Shown here piece by piece: positions 35,008 to 46,246 of a DNA stretch of 59,252 nucleotides (position 1 is the first letter of the stretch; every line of letters begins with the position of its first letter). The notes beneath the pieces are model-generated. The model did no database searches. It saw only the letters and a list, made by a program, of their open reading frames with translations, and was not told where the DNA came from. A program made the position numbers and the translations under genes. This DNA comes from Ornithinimicrobium sp. CNJ-824 (lineage in GTDB: Bacteria; Actinomycetota; Actinomycetes; Actinomycetales; Dermatophilaceae): the NCBI RefSeq assembly GCF_001942405.1, contig NZ_MKKA01000015.1:1-59252 (forward strand), written 5' to 3'.

Positions 35008-35694
35008 TCAGCGCCACCGCTTCACAGTCATCGACAGATGCTGGCGCAGCCGGTGTCCGACGGACTCGTCTCCACAGGCCAGATCGTGGACAAGGCGCGT
35101 GCTCCAGCCCTGCACGTAGGACCAGCGAGGAACAAGCCGGGCGCCGCGCGCCCCCGTCGTGGCGTCGCTCGTGTAGACCGTCGCATAGTCGCGTAGGTGC
35201 CGCAGGACCCTCCGGTCGTAGCTGCCCAGCGGGACCGCGAAGTCCCGCACAGGCCAGCCGCAGGCATCCTCGATCCGGTGCTGGGAGTCACGCGTCTCGC
35301 GGACCAGGTCTGCATCCGTGAGGGGCCGGAGATCGACATGGTCCCATCCGTGGCTCCCGACCTGCATCCCGGCCTCGTGGAGATGCCGCATCATTGGCTC
35401 ATCCAGGTAGTCGCGTCGGCCGATGCGCCCCGCGCAGGCGTGGAAGGTGGCCGTGAGCCCGTACTTGAGCAGTGCTGGCAGGGCGTGCTGGACGTCGCTG
35501 ACGTTGCCGTCGTCAAATGTGACCTCCACGGGCCGTCCCTCGTGCACGGCTTCCGCCACCACCTCGACGAGGGGAAGCCACTGATCCAATGGGCACCAAT
35601 AGGGCACCTCGGCCGCGGGCACGGACGCAGGGGGATCACCGATCCCGTGGAAGTTGAGGATGACGCGTCGTCCTGCGCGCCTCGGGACGTCCAT
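35008..35694 (-). CDS. Polysaccharide deacetylase (NodB-homology, CE4)
   Basis: 228 residues with motif 1 VEVTFDDGNVSD (metal-binding Asp), motif 2 GMQVGSHGWDHVDL (two His ligands) and RETRDSQHRIEDACGWPVRDFAVPLGSYD. It opens with VILNFHGIGDP, typical of this family. It removes N-acetyl groups from amino sugars using a metal ion. There is no signal peptide, so it may act on cytoplasmic intermediates. GGAGGGG lies before the ATG (35694). It sits 23 bp downstream of the sugar dehydrogenase and may be cotranscribed with it. Confidence 0.85.
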   Translation of the reverse strand: MDVPRRAGRRVILNFHGIGDPPASVPAAEVPYWCPLDQWLPLVEVVAEAVHEGRPVEVTFDDGNVSDVQHALPALLKYGLTATFHACAGRIGRRDYLDEPMMRHLHEAGMQVGSHGWDHVDLRPLTDADLVRETRDSQHRIEDACGWPVRDFAVPLGSYDRRVLRHLRDYATVYTSDATTGARGARLVPRWSYVQGWSTRLVHDLACGDESVGHRLRQHLSMTVKRWR

Positions 35695-35717
35695 GACACC
35701 CCTCCATTCTCGCGGCC

Positions 35718-36875
35718 TCAGTTCGTGGAGATCTCGAGCGCGAGGATCCGGTCGTCGAGCTCCCCCGGCTGACCACGCCCGTCGGTGTTGGACGTGACGA
35801 TCCACAGGTCGCCATCGGGCGCCGTGACGACCGTCCGCAGGCGACCCAGCCCCAGGTCGTGCGCCACGGGTGGCCCGGGCTTGCCGGATGGGTCGAGAGG
35901 GACGTACCAGAGGCGTTCTCCCCGCAGCGCGCTGATCCATACTCCGTCGTCGGTGACGGCTATCCCGGACGGCGACGCCTCGACGTTGGGCCAGGTGACG
36001 AGCGGATCGACATAGTCGGGGTCGCCGGCCCAGCCCTCGGTGTGTGGCCATCCGTAGTTCGAGCCCGGCTCGATGAGATTGAGCTCGTCATACCTGTCGC
36101 TGCCGAACTCGGAGGCATACATCCGTCCATCACTCGTCCAGCCGATGCCCTGCACGTTCCGATGGCCGTAGCTCCACACCTCGTTCTCGAAGGGGTTGCC
36201 CGGCGCCGGTTCGCCCGTCGCGGTGACCCGCAAGATCTTCCCTGCCAGGCTGTCGGTGTCCTGCGGGAGATCGCGGTCGCGTGTGTCTCCCGTCGTGACG
36301 TACAGGTACCCGTCGGGACCGAAGGCGATCCGTCCGCCGGAGTGGATCTCGTTCGCAGGGACCCCCGCCAGGACGACCTGGGGGTTGACGAGTTTCCCGT
36401 CCTCGAGGTCGTAGCGGACGACGCGGTTGTCCGAGGACGTGGTGAGGTAGAGGTAGACACCCCCGTCCGGGCCGATCGCGATGCCCATCAGCCCGTCCTC
36501 GATCTCGTGGACGACGTCGGGGACGCCCCCCTCGGGTCCACCGGCGTCGAGCACCCTGCTCCGGCCGTCGTCCAGGAGCAGCACCTGCCCGGTGTCACGC
36601 AGGGTCACGAGGGCCGTGCCGTCCGGCAGGAAGCCCACCCCCCACGGCGTCTGCAGACCGGTCGCGATCGTCTCGGTCACGGTGACCGCGACACCTGCCG
36701 GCGGGTCGCCGTCGCCGGTGTCCGGACGAACGGTGCTCGTGCCGCCGGCGGTGCTCGCACCGAGCCCGGGGACCGGACCGCCGACAGGGTCCGGAGGATC
36801 GCCGCAGCCGGCAAGGAGGATCGACGCTGCAGCCACGACCGCGACCTGGATGCGCGGGTGGACGGCTCCGTCCAT
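35718..36875 (-). CDS. PQQ-dependent aldose dehydrogenase-like lipoprotein
   Basis: 385 residues: a lipoprotein signal with SILLAGCGD (Cys about 24), a Gly/Thr/Pro linker, then a six-bladed beta-propeller of the GSDH family (TPWGVGFLPDGTALVT, ANEIHSGGRIAFGPDGYLYV, RNVQGIGWTSDGRMYASEFG, GSNYGWPHTEG). Such enzymes oxidise aldose sugars in the cell envelope using pyrroloquinoline quinone. I used ATG 36875 (GAGG six bases upstream) rather than 36887. Cofactor genes are not in the window, so PQQ may be scavenged or the protein may be a non-enzymatic propeller. Confidence 0.85.
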   Translation of the reverse strand: MDGAVHPRIQVAVVAAASILLAGCGDPPDPVGGPVPGLGASTAGGTSTVRPDTGDGDPPAGVAVTVTETIATGLQTPWGVGFLPDGTALVTLRDTGQVLLLDDGRSRVLDAGGPEGGVPDVVHEIEDGLMGIAIGPDGGVYLYLTTSSDNRVVRYDLEDGKLVNPQVVLAGVPANEIHSGGRIAFGPDGYLYVTTGDTRDRDLPQDTDSLAGKILRVTATGEPAPGNPFENEVWSYGHRNVQGIGWTSDGRMYASEFGSDRYDELNLIEPGSNYGWPHTEGWAGDPDYVDPLVTWPNVEASPSGIAVTDDGVWISALRGERLWYVPLDPSGKPGPPVAHDLGLGRLRTVVTAPDGDLWIVTSNTDGRGQPGELDDRILALEISTN

Positions 36876-37018
36876 GGCGCACCTCACTCGCGCTAGATCC
36901 GCACGCCTGCACGTCCGGAAGCCCTCTGAGCCCTCTCCCAGTGGTGCAGGTCACGCTACCATCGGGGACACGGCGCGAACAGGCTTTGCGCCTGGTCGTG
37001 AGGTCAAGGAGAGGCAGG

Positions 37019-38499
37019 GTGGGCCAGGGCGTCAACGTCGGCGACTTCCTCCTCCGGCAGGGGGAGGCGGATGCCGTCGCCCTGATCGACCGGGACGGCA
37101 CGCACACCTACGCCGATCTGCGGGCCGCGGTGGACGTTCTGGCCGGGGGCATCGCCGAGTGGGGCCTGCCGCCGGGTGCCCGGGTCGGCCTGCTGAGCCG
37201 GAACTCCTTGTTCTGGGCCGCGGCCTACCTCGCGATCCTCCGGTCGGGCCTGGTCGCGGTGCCGTTCGCGACGGTGCTGACGCCTGCGGACGTGCTGAGG
37301 AAGGCGCGCTTCGTCGACTGCGACTCGTTCCTTCTCGACTCCGGCTTGAGCCGGGCCTTCCACGACGTCGTGACGTCCGCGGCTCGGGTTCTCTCCGAGT
37401 CCGCGCTGGACGGCGGAGCGCACGGAGACCCGGAGGCCGTCGCGGTCGACCCCGACGCCGACGCCGTCCTGATGTTCACCTCGGGCACGACGTCCGCGCC
37501 CCGGGCCGTGCGGGTGAGCCACCGTAACCTCCGTGCCAACACCACGTCGATCATCGACTACCTGGCCTTGACGGTCGAGGACCGCGTGCTGGTGGTCCTC
37601 CCGTTCTCCTACTGCTACGGCGCCTCGCTCCTGCACACCCACCTGCGCGTCGGGGGCAGCCTGTCGATCTGCGACACCTTCGCCTTCCCCGAGACGGCGG
37701 TCGAACAGGTCCGGCGGGACCGGTGCACCGGTATCGCCGGGGTTCCGTCCACCTACCAGTCCTTGTTGAGGTCCAGCTTGTTCGAGACCACCCCTCTACC
37801 CACCCTGCGGACCATGCAGCAGGCGGGCGGACGCCTCCCGCAGCCCCAGATCGACGCGTGGCCGCAGCTCAGCCCCAGGCGCGGCTCTTCGTCATGTACG
37901 GGGCCACCGAGGCCACGGCCCGGATGTCCTACCTGAGGCCCGAGCTGGTGAAGGAGCGGCAGGGGTCCATCGGCCGCGGCATACCCGGAGTGACTCTCAG
38001 CGTCGTCGATGCCGAGGGTCGTCCGCTGCCCCCAGGGGTCGTCGGCGAGTTGTTCGCACGGGGCGAGAACATCACCAAGGGCTACTGGAACGACCCAGAG
38101 GGTACGGCTGCCAAGTTCGTCGACGGAGGGCTGCTCACCGGGGACCTGGCCAGGATCGACGACGACGGGTTTGTCTACGTCGTCGACCGGGAGGCCGACT
38201 TCATCAAGTCCTGGGGGATCCGCGTCTCCAGCCACGAGATCGAGGACGCCGTGGCGCAGCTGCCCGGGGTGGCCGCAGCTGCTGTCGTGGGCCGTCCGGA
38301 CGAGGTCGCCGGCGAGAGCATCGTGCTGTTCTACGTGACGTCGAACAGCGCGGACGTCAGCCCGGAGGAGGTCCTGGCGCACTGCCGGTCGACCCTGGCC
38401 AAGCATCTGGTGCCGCACGAGGCGCGCAGGGTGAGCGAGCTACCGCTCAACCAAAACGGCAAGGTGCTGAAGACCGAGCTCAGGTCGTTGGCTCTCTAA
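37019..38499 (+). CDS. AMP-forming acyl/aminoacyl ligase of the polysaccharide locus, frameshifted
   Basis: About 493 residues when one missing base near 37858 is restored. Before the break: the P-loop MFTSGTTSAPRAVRVSHRN. After it: YGATEATARMSYL, LTGDLARIDDDGF and the C-terminal catalytic Lys in LNQNGKVLKTEL. It is thus a complete adenylate-forming enzyme without its own carrier domain. GTG 37019 has GGAGAGG upstream. Given the stand-alone ACP and AcpS in the same locus, it probably loads an acid onto that carrier protein; an acyl-CoA ligase role is the alternative. It diverges from the sugar dehydrogenase gene across 143 bp. Confidence 0.83.
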
Positions 38500-38563
38500 G
38501 AGCCAAGCGCAGCGCAGTCCCGTGACGCCGGGGTCTGCGGCGATCGGCACGGCGGTCAGCCCC

Positions 38564-40478
<1,915 letters not shown>

Positions 40479-40486
<8 letters not shown>

Positions 40487-41249
40487 GGCCCAGCGTCCTT
40501 CCGGCGGCCCTGGCCGCCCGGCCGAGGTGGGCGGCGACCGTCGCCACGTGCGGCTCGTCGGTGGTGTCGTCGACGGTGGCCGCCAGCGCGGCGACCGTCG
40601 TGCCCTGGCCGTCGACGACCGGGACGGCCACCTCGGCGGGCAGCATCGGGTCCTCCGGGGTCACCGCCAGGTGGTCGGCCGTGGCCCACGCCTGCTGCTG
40701 GCCGCGGGCGATCTCGGCCAGCTCCTCCGGCGCCGACTCCAGCAGCCGGGTCCATTGGTCGGCGTCGCCGCGGGCGCCGAGCACCCGCCCGCCGGCGCTG
40801 TCGAGGGCGTGGTGCACGCGGTGGGTGTCGCGGTAGGGCCCACGGTCCTGACCGTCCACGCGGTCGATGTCGACGACCTCGCAGCGCACGAGGGTCTGCA
40901 CCCGGACGGTCGCGCCGACCTGGTCGCGCACCTGGGTCAGGTAGGGCGCGAGCGCCCCGAGCAGCGGCAGGCGGGACAGGTAGTGGTTGGACAGCCGGGT
41001 CAGCTCCGGCCCCAGGCCGTAGCGCGAGGACCGCGGGTCCTGCACGACGAGGTCGGCCAGCACGAGGGAGCGCAGCAGCCGGTGGACCGTCGGCACCGAG
41101 AACTGGCTGCGCTCGGCCAGGTCGGTGAGGTGCTGGTAGGCGGGTCCGTCGCTGAGCAGCTCGAGGAGCTGCACGGCGTTGCGGACGGTGCCCAGGCCCC
41201 CCCGGGCCTGGCCCTCGCCCCCGGCGTCATGTGTCGGCATGCGGGCCAT
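40479..41249 (-). CDS. IclR-family transcriptional regulator
   Basis: 256 residues: an N-terminal winged helix (about 20-85: AVQLLELLSDGPAYQHLTDL, SVPTVHRLLRSLVLADLV) and a C-terminal IclR effector domain (about 95-250: YLTQVRDQVGATVRVQTL, PMLPAEVAVPVVDGQG). It diverges from the liv-type operon and sits next to a TTTCG-N13-CGAAA inverted repeat, so it most likely controls that operon in response to its substrate or CoA ester. ATG 41249 and 41240 are both possible; I kept the longer form. Confidence 0.88.
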
Positions 41250-41266
41250 CTTCCATCACGTGTGGG

Positions 41267-41289
41267 TTTCGTACCATCATGCGTCGAAA
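41267..41289. promoter_or_regulatory. Candidate IclR operator
   Basis: TTTCG (41267-41271) and CGAAA (41285-41289) form an inverted repeat with 13 bases between, 18 bases upstream of the liv -35 box and 17 bases from the iclR start. The position fits control of both genes. Confidence 0.45.
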
Positions 41290-41307
41290 ACTTTCTGCAG
41301 ACAACCC

Positions 41308-41336
41308 TTGATTTCCAGATAGTGAAAATGTAGCGT
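41308..41336 (+). promoter_or_regulatory. Promoter of the liv-type operon
   Basis: TTGATT (41308-41313), a 17-base spacer and TAGCGT (41331-41336) make a well-spaced promoter in a locally AT-rich stretch, 40 bases before the first possible start codon. Confidence 0.6.
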
Positions 41337-41393
41337 CAGCCTCCGAACGGATCGAGGACGACCCGAAGGAGTGCCCGTGACGAGGACCCGCCC

Positions 41394-42275
41394 GTGCTGA
41401 CCAGGGCCTACCAGCATTCGCTCAACGGCAGCAGCCGCCCGACCGGCCTGCCGCTGCTCGAGGTGGACGACATCTCGCTGCGCTTCGGCGGCGTCAAGGC
41501 GCTGACCGACGTCTCCTTCACCGTCACCCAGGGCGACGTGCACGCGATCATCGGCCCCAACGGCGCCGGCAAGTCCTCGCTGCTCAACTGCATCAGCGGC
41601 ATCTACCACCCGCAGGAGGGCCAGATCCGCCTGCACACCGGCGGCGGCCAGGACGTCACCGGCAAGGACGTCGCCGAGGGCCACCACCTGCTGACCCAGC
41701 TGCCCCCCTACAAGGTCGCCCGCCTCGGCGTGGCCCGCTCCTTCCAGAACATCGAGCTCTTCTCCCACCTGACGGTGCTGGAGAACCTCATGCTCGGCCG
41801 CCACATCCACATGAAGCACAGCGTGATGGCCTCGATGCTCTGGTTTGGTCCGGCCCGCAATCAGGAGATCGAGCACCGCCACCTCGTCGAGGAGGTCATC
41901 GACCTGCTCCAGCTGCAGGAGTTCCGCAACAAGCCGGTCGGGGCCCTGGCCTACGGCATCCAGAAGCGCGTCGAGCTCGGCCGCGCGCTCTGCATACAGC
42001 CCGCGCTCCTGCTCCTCGACGAGCCGATGGCCGGCATGAACGCCGAGGAGAAGGAGGACATGGCCCGCTACGTCCTCGACGTCCACGAGCTCGCCGGCGT
42101 CACCGTCATGCTCATCGAGCACGACATGAACGTCGTCATGGACGTCTCCGACCGGGTCAGCGTGCTCGACTTCGGCAAGCTCATCGCCGACGGCACCCCC
42201 GACGAGGTCAAGGCCGACCCCGCGGTGATCGAGGCATACCTCGGCGCCGACGAGGACGAGAAGCAGGGGGCCTGA
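41394..42275 (+). CDS. Branched-chain-type ABC transporter ATP-binding protein (LivG-like)
   Basis: 293 residues with Walker A GPNGAGKSSLLN, Walker B LLLLDEPMAGM and a LivG-specific C-terminus (VMLIEHDMNVVMDVSDRVSVLDFG, ending with VIEAYLG). The usual LSGGQ signature reads LAYGIQKRVELGRAL, as is common in LivG. Energises uptake together with LivF. The GTG used here has a weak ribosome site; GTG 41377 has a good AAGGAG but is out of frame by one base and would give a 7-codon peptide ending on this start (GTGCTGA). Either it is a leader peptide or one base is missing near 41391 and the protein begins at 41377. Confidence 0.9.
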   Translation: MLTRAYQHSLNGSSRPTGLPLLEVDDISLRFGGVKALTDVSFTVTQGDVHAIIGPNGAGKSSLLNCISGIYHPQEGQIRLHTGGGQDVTGKDVAEGHHLLTQLPPYKVARLGVARSFQNIELFSHLTVLENLMLGRHIHMKHSVMASMLWFGPARNQEIEHRHLVEEVIDLLQLQEFRNKPVGALAYGIQKRVELGRALCIQPALLLLDEPMAGMNAEEKEDMARYVLDVHELAGVTVMLIEHDMNVVMDVSDRVSVLDFGKLIADGTPDEVKADPAVIEAYLGADEDEKQGA

Positions 42276-42277
42276 CG

Positions 42278-44281
42278 ATGGCGACCGCGACGACCAGGAT
42301 GAAGTCCTCGGCCCAGACCCCCGTCGACCTGGACACCGCGACCTTCCCGCGGCTCATGCTCGACCTGGCGAGCACCCGCCCCGACGGCATCGCCATGCAG
42401 GAGAAGCTCTACGGCATCTGGCAGCCGCTGACCTGGGCGGAGTACCGCCGGCGCGTCGAGGACTTCGCCCACGGCCTGGCCGGCTACGGCGTGCAGCGCG
42501 GCGAGATCGTCGCCGTCCTCGGCGACAACCGCCCCGAGTGGCTCATCGCCGAGCTGGCCGCCCAGAGCATGGGCGCCGCGGTCGTGGGCATCTACCCCAC
42601 CTCGATCGGCGAGGAGCTCGAGCACATCCTCTCGATGTCCCGCGCCCGCGTCGTCGTCGTCGAGGACCAGGAGCAGGTCGACAAGCTGCTCCGCCTGCGC
42701 GAGACCAGCGACAGCCTGCTCGTCGAGCAGGTCGTCTACTACGACCCGCACGGCCTGGAGTCCTACGACGACCCGTGGCTGGTCGACTTCACCGAGGTCG
42801 AGGCGGCCGGCCGCCGGCGGGCCGAGAAGCACCCGACCTGGTTCGAGGACGAGATCGCCCGCAGCACCCCTGAGGACATCGCGGTCATCTGCACCACCTC
42901 GGGCACCACCTCCAAGCCCAAGCTCGGCGAGCTGTCGCACCGCAACCTGCTGACGATGGCCGACCACCTCACCGAGATCGACCCGGCCGACCACACCTTC
43001 CGCTACGTCTCCTTCCTGCCGTTCGCCTGGATCGGCGAGCAGATGCTGGCGGTGGCGATCGGCCTGTCCCGCGGGCTGACGATCTCCTTCCCCGAGGACG
43101 CCTCCACCCAGCGCAACGACCTGCGCGAGATCGGGCCGGACGTGATGTTCTCCCCGCCGCGGATCTGGGAGTCGATGCTCTCGGAGGTGCAGGTGCGCAT
43201 CGACGAGGCCGGCTGGCTCAAGCGCAAGATCTTCGGGTGGGGGTATGACGTGGGCGACCGGGCCGCGCAGGCGCGCGTTCACGGCAAGGGCGGCGGCGGT
43301 CCGATGAGCTGGCTGGCCGACCAGGTCAGCACCCGGCCGGTCCGCGACCAGCTCGGCCTGTCCCGGGTGCGCCGCGCCTACACCGGTGGTGCGCCGCTGG
43401 GGCCAGACGTCTTCCGCTTCTTCCACGCCATCGGCGTCAACCTCAAGCAGATCTACGGCCAGACCGAGATCTGCGGCATCGCCGTGGTCCACCGCGACGA
43501 CGACATCGCCTTCAACACGGTCGGCCAGCCGATCCCGGGCACCGACCTGCGGATCAGCGACGACGGGGAGATCCTGCTGCGCTCCGCCTCGATCTTCCGC
43601 GGCTACCACCGGCAACCTGAAGAAACTGCGGAGACGGTCGATCAGGACGGCTGGCTGCACACCGGCGACGCCGGCTACCTCGACGAGGACGGCCACCTGG
43701 TCGTCATCGACCGGGCGAAGGACGTGCTCACCGCCCCCGACGGCTCCCGCTACTCGAGCGCGTTCATCGAGAACAAGCTCAAGTTCAGCCCCTACGTCGA
43801 GGAGGCGGTCGTCTTCGGCCCCACCCGCGAGGGCGAGCGGATGACCGCGATGATCACCATCGACCCCGGCACCGTCGGGTCGTGGGCCGAGCACGAGCGG
43901 CTCAGCTACACCACCTACACCGACCTGGCCGGCAAGCCCGAGGTCTACGAGCTGGTCGCCGAGGAGATCACCCGGGCCAACGAGGACCTGCCCGAGTCGA
44001 TCCGGGTCGCCCGCTTCCTGCTCCTGCACAAGCAGCTGGACCCCGACGACGACGAGATCACCCGCACCCGCAAGGTCCGGCGCAACGTCATCGACGAGCG
44101 CTACGCCGACCTTATCGCCGCCCTGCGCAGGGGCGACGACTCGGTGGGGATCTCCAACCGGGTGACCTACCAGGACGGCACCTCGATCCTGCGCGAGCTG
44201 TCGCTGACGATCTTCGACCTGACCACCTACCGGATCCCCGAGGGCAGGGGACGCCGACCCGTCTGGAGTGGCCGCCGATGA
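42278..44281 (+). CDS. Long-chain acyl-CoA synthetase (FadD-like)
   Basis: 667 residues. Complete catalytic set: P-loop TTSGTTSKPKLGELSHRN, YGQTEICGI, LHTGDAGYLDEDGHLVVIDR, and a C-terminal Lys in TRTRKVRRN. The length and the PLGPDVFRFFHAIG segment fit the long-chain or bulky-acid FadD15 type. It starts two bases after the livG stop and its own stop overlaps livH (ATGA), so an acyl-CoA synthetase is translationally embedded within a transporter operon. This indicates that the imported compound is a carboxylic acid activated on entry. Confidence 0.9.
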   Translation: MATATTRMKSSAQTPVDLDTATFPRLMLDLASTRPDGIAMQEKLYGIWQPLTWAEYRRRVEDFAHGLAGYGVQRGEIVAVLGDNRPEWLIAELAAQSMGAAVVGIYPTSIGEELEHILSMSRARVVVVEDQEQVDKLLRLRETSDSLLVEQVVYYDPHGLESYDDPWLVDFTEVEAAGRRRAEKHPTWFEDEIARSTPEDIAVICTTSGTTSKPKLGELSHRNLLTMADHLTEIDPADHTFRYVSFLPFAWIGEQMLAVAIGLSRGLTISFPEDASTQRNDLREIGPDVMFSPPRIWESMLSEVQVRIDEAGWLKRKIFGWGYDVGDRAAQARVHGKGGGGPMSWLADQVSTRPVRDQLGLSRVRRAYTGGAPLGPDVFRFFHAIGVNLKQIYGQTEICGIAVVHRDDDIAFNTVGQPIPGTDLRISDDGEILLRSASIFRGYHRQPEETAETVDQDGWLHTGDAGYLDEDGHLVVIDRAKDVLTAPDGSRYSSAFIENKLKFSPYVEEAVVFGPTREGERMTAMITIDPGTVGSWAEHERLSYTTYTDLAGKPEVYELVAEEITRANEDLPESIRVARFLLLHKQLDPDDDEITRTRKVRRNVIDERYADLIAALRRGDDSVGISNRVTYQDGTSILRELSLTIFDLTTYRIPEGRGRRPVWSGRR

Positions 44282-45150
44282 GCACCTTCCTCAACCTGCT
44301 GGTCTACGGACTGGCCGACGGCGCGATCCTGGCGCTGGCCGCGCTGGGCTTCGTGCTCATCTACAAGGCCACCAGCGTCATCAACTTCGCCCAGGGTGAG
44401 TTCCTGCTCGTCGGGGCCTACATGTTCTATACGGCCTTCGTCATGATGGGGCTGCCGCTCATCGCGGCCGTCGCGGTCGGCGTCGTGGTCGCCACGATCC
44501 TCGGCGTGGTCGTCGAGCGGTTCATCCTGCGGCCGATGATCGGCGAGGACCCGATCAGCATCATCATGGTCACGATCGGCCTGTCGATGCTGCTCAACGC
44601 CCTGGTGCAGATGTTCTACGGCACCAGCGTGAAGAGCCAGCCGGCGATCCTGCCGCGCGGGTCGGTGGACTTCCTCGGTGCGACGGTGCCGCTCAACCGG
44701 CTGCTCGTCATCCTCATCGCCGCGGTCGTGCTGACCGCTTTCACGATCTTCTTCCGCCGGTCCCGGCACGGCATCGCGATGCGCGCGGTCGCCGACGACC
44801 AGCAGGCGGCGATGACGATGGGCATCTCGGTGCGGCGGATCTTCGCCCTCGCCTGGGTGCTGGCCGCCGTCTCGGCGCTCATCGCCGGCGTCCTGCTGGC
44901 CGACATCTCCGCGGTCGACCAGAACCTGGCGGCCTTCGGCCTGCTGGTCTTCCCGGTCGTCATCCTCGGCGGGCTCGACTCGGTCCCCGGCACGATCGTC
45001 GGCGGCCTGACCATCGGCCTGCTCAAGCAGTTCGTCTCCGGCTACCTCGACCCCGGGCTGGCCACCGTCATCCCCTACGTGGTGCTCGTGCTGATCCTGC
45101 TGGTCAAGCCCTACGGCATCTTCGGCGAGACGCGGATCGAGAGGGTCTGA
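44278..45150 (+). CDS. Branched-chain-type ABC permease (LivH-like)
   Basis: 290 residues, about eight membrane segments, with the LivH signatures LAALGFVLIYKATSVINFAQGEF and SRHGIAMRAVADDQQAAMTMGI and the late PVVILGGLDSVPGTIVGGL. It forms the channel with LivM. ATGA overlap with the acyl-CoA synthetase gene; one base separates it from livM. Confidence 0.92.
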   Translation: MSTFLNLLVYGLADGAILALAALGFVLIYKATSVINFAQGEFLLVGAYMFYTAFVMMGLPLIAAVAVGVVVATILGVVVERFILRPMIGEDPISIIMVTIGLSMLLNALVQMFYGTSVKSQPAILPRGSVDFLGATVPLNRLLVILIAAVVLTAFTIFFRRSRHGIAMRAVADDQQAAMTMGISVRRIFALAWVLAAVSALIAGVLLADISAVDQNLAAFGLLVFPVVILGGLDSVPGTIVGGLTIGLLKQFVSGYLDPGLATVIPYVVLVLILLVKPYGIFGETRIERV

Positions 45151-45151
45151 C

Positions 45152-46210
45152 ATGGCGACCGCAACCGGCATCTACCACCGGACATACTCCTCCGAGCTGC
45201 GTCTGCGCAGCACCCGCGCGGAGCTCTTCCGCCTCGGCCTCATGGTCGTGCTCCTCGTCGTCCTGCCGTTCGTGCTGGACAACTACTGGCTCTCCATCGT
45301 CAACACGATCCTCATCGCCGTCATCGGCGCGGTGGGCCTGAACATCCTCGTCGGCTACACCGGCCAGATCAGCCTGGGCCAGGGCGGCTTCCTCGCCGTC
45401 GGGGCCTACTCCTCGGCGCTGCTGTCCGAACGGATGGGGATGCCGGTGCCGCTGGCGATCGCGTTCGCGGTGGTCTTCACCGCGGTGATCGGCACCTTCT
45501 TCGGCCTGCCGGGCCTGCGCCTCAAGGGGCTCTACCTGGCGATCGCGACCCTGGCCTCCCAGCAGATCATCGAGTTCATCATCCGCCGCTGGGGCTGGCT
45601 GACCGAGGGCCGGGGCTACATCACCCTCGACCGGCTCAACGTCCTCGGCTGGACGCTGCCGCGGGAGTCCTTCGAGCAGAGCTGGTACTGGATCCTGCTG
45701 GTCCTGGCGGCGATCGCGGTCATGGCCGCTCGCAACCTCTTCCGCACCGGCCTGGGCCGCTCGTTCATGGCCGTCCGCGACCAGGACATCGCCGCCGAGG
45801 CGATCGGGATCAACCTCACCCGGGCCAAGCTCACCGCGTTCGCGGTCTCCAGCGGGTTCGTCGGCCTGGCCGGCGCGCTGACCGCGCACTACACCGAGAC
45901 GGTCACCTGGGAGGCGTTCACCCTCAACGTCTCGATCATGTACCTGGCGATGATCATCGTCGGCGGCCTGGGCAGCATCGCCGGCGCCGTCTACGGCGCG
46001 GTGTTCATGTCGCTGCTGCCGGTGCTCATCCGCGAGCTCGCCGACGTGGTCGGCCCGGCCGCCCCGTGGCTCTCCGCCCAGCTCCCGGCGATCCAGAACG
46101 CGATCTTCGGCCTGGTCATCATCCTGTTCCTCATCATCGAACCCCGCGGTCTGAACAGGCTGTGGGAACGCGCCAAGGAGTACATCCGCTTCTGGCCCTT
46201 CCGCTACTAG
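45152..46210 (+). CDS. Branched-chain-type ABC permease (LivM-like)
   Basis: 352 residues with about eight to nine membrane segments, the GLNILVGYTGQISLGQGGF signature after helix 2, and FMAVRDQDIAAEAIGINLTRAKL in the coupling region, then IIVGGLGSIAGAVYGA. The C-terminal tail (LNRLWERAKEYIRFWPF) is basic and cytoplasmic. Partner of LivH. Confidence 0.92.
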   Translation: MATATGIYHRTYSSELRLRSTRAELFRLGLMVVLLVVLPFVLDNYWLSIVNTILIAVIGAVGLNILVGYTGQISLGQGGFLAVGAYSSALLSERMGMPVPLAIAFAVVFTAVIGTFFGLPGLRLKGLYLAIATLASQQIIEFIIRRWGWLTEGRGYITLDRLNVLGWTLPRESFEQSWYWILLVLAAIAVMAARNLFRTGLGRSFMAVRDQDIAAEAIGINLTRAKLTAFAVSSGFVGLAGALTAHYTETVTWEAFTLNVSIMYLAMIIVGGLGSIAGAVYGAVFMSLLPVLIRELADVVGPAAPWLSAQLPAIQNAIFGLVIILFLIIEPRGLNRLWERAKEYIRFWPFRY

Positions 46211-46246
46211 ATCCCCCCATCACAACTCTCAACGAGGAGAACCATC

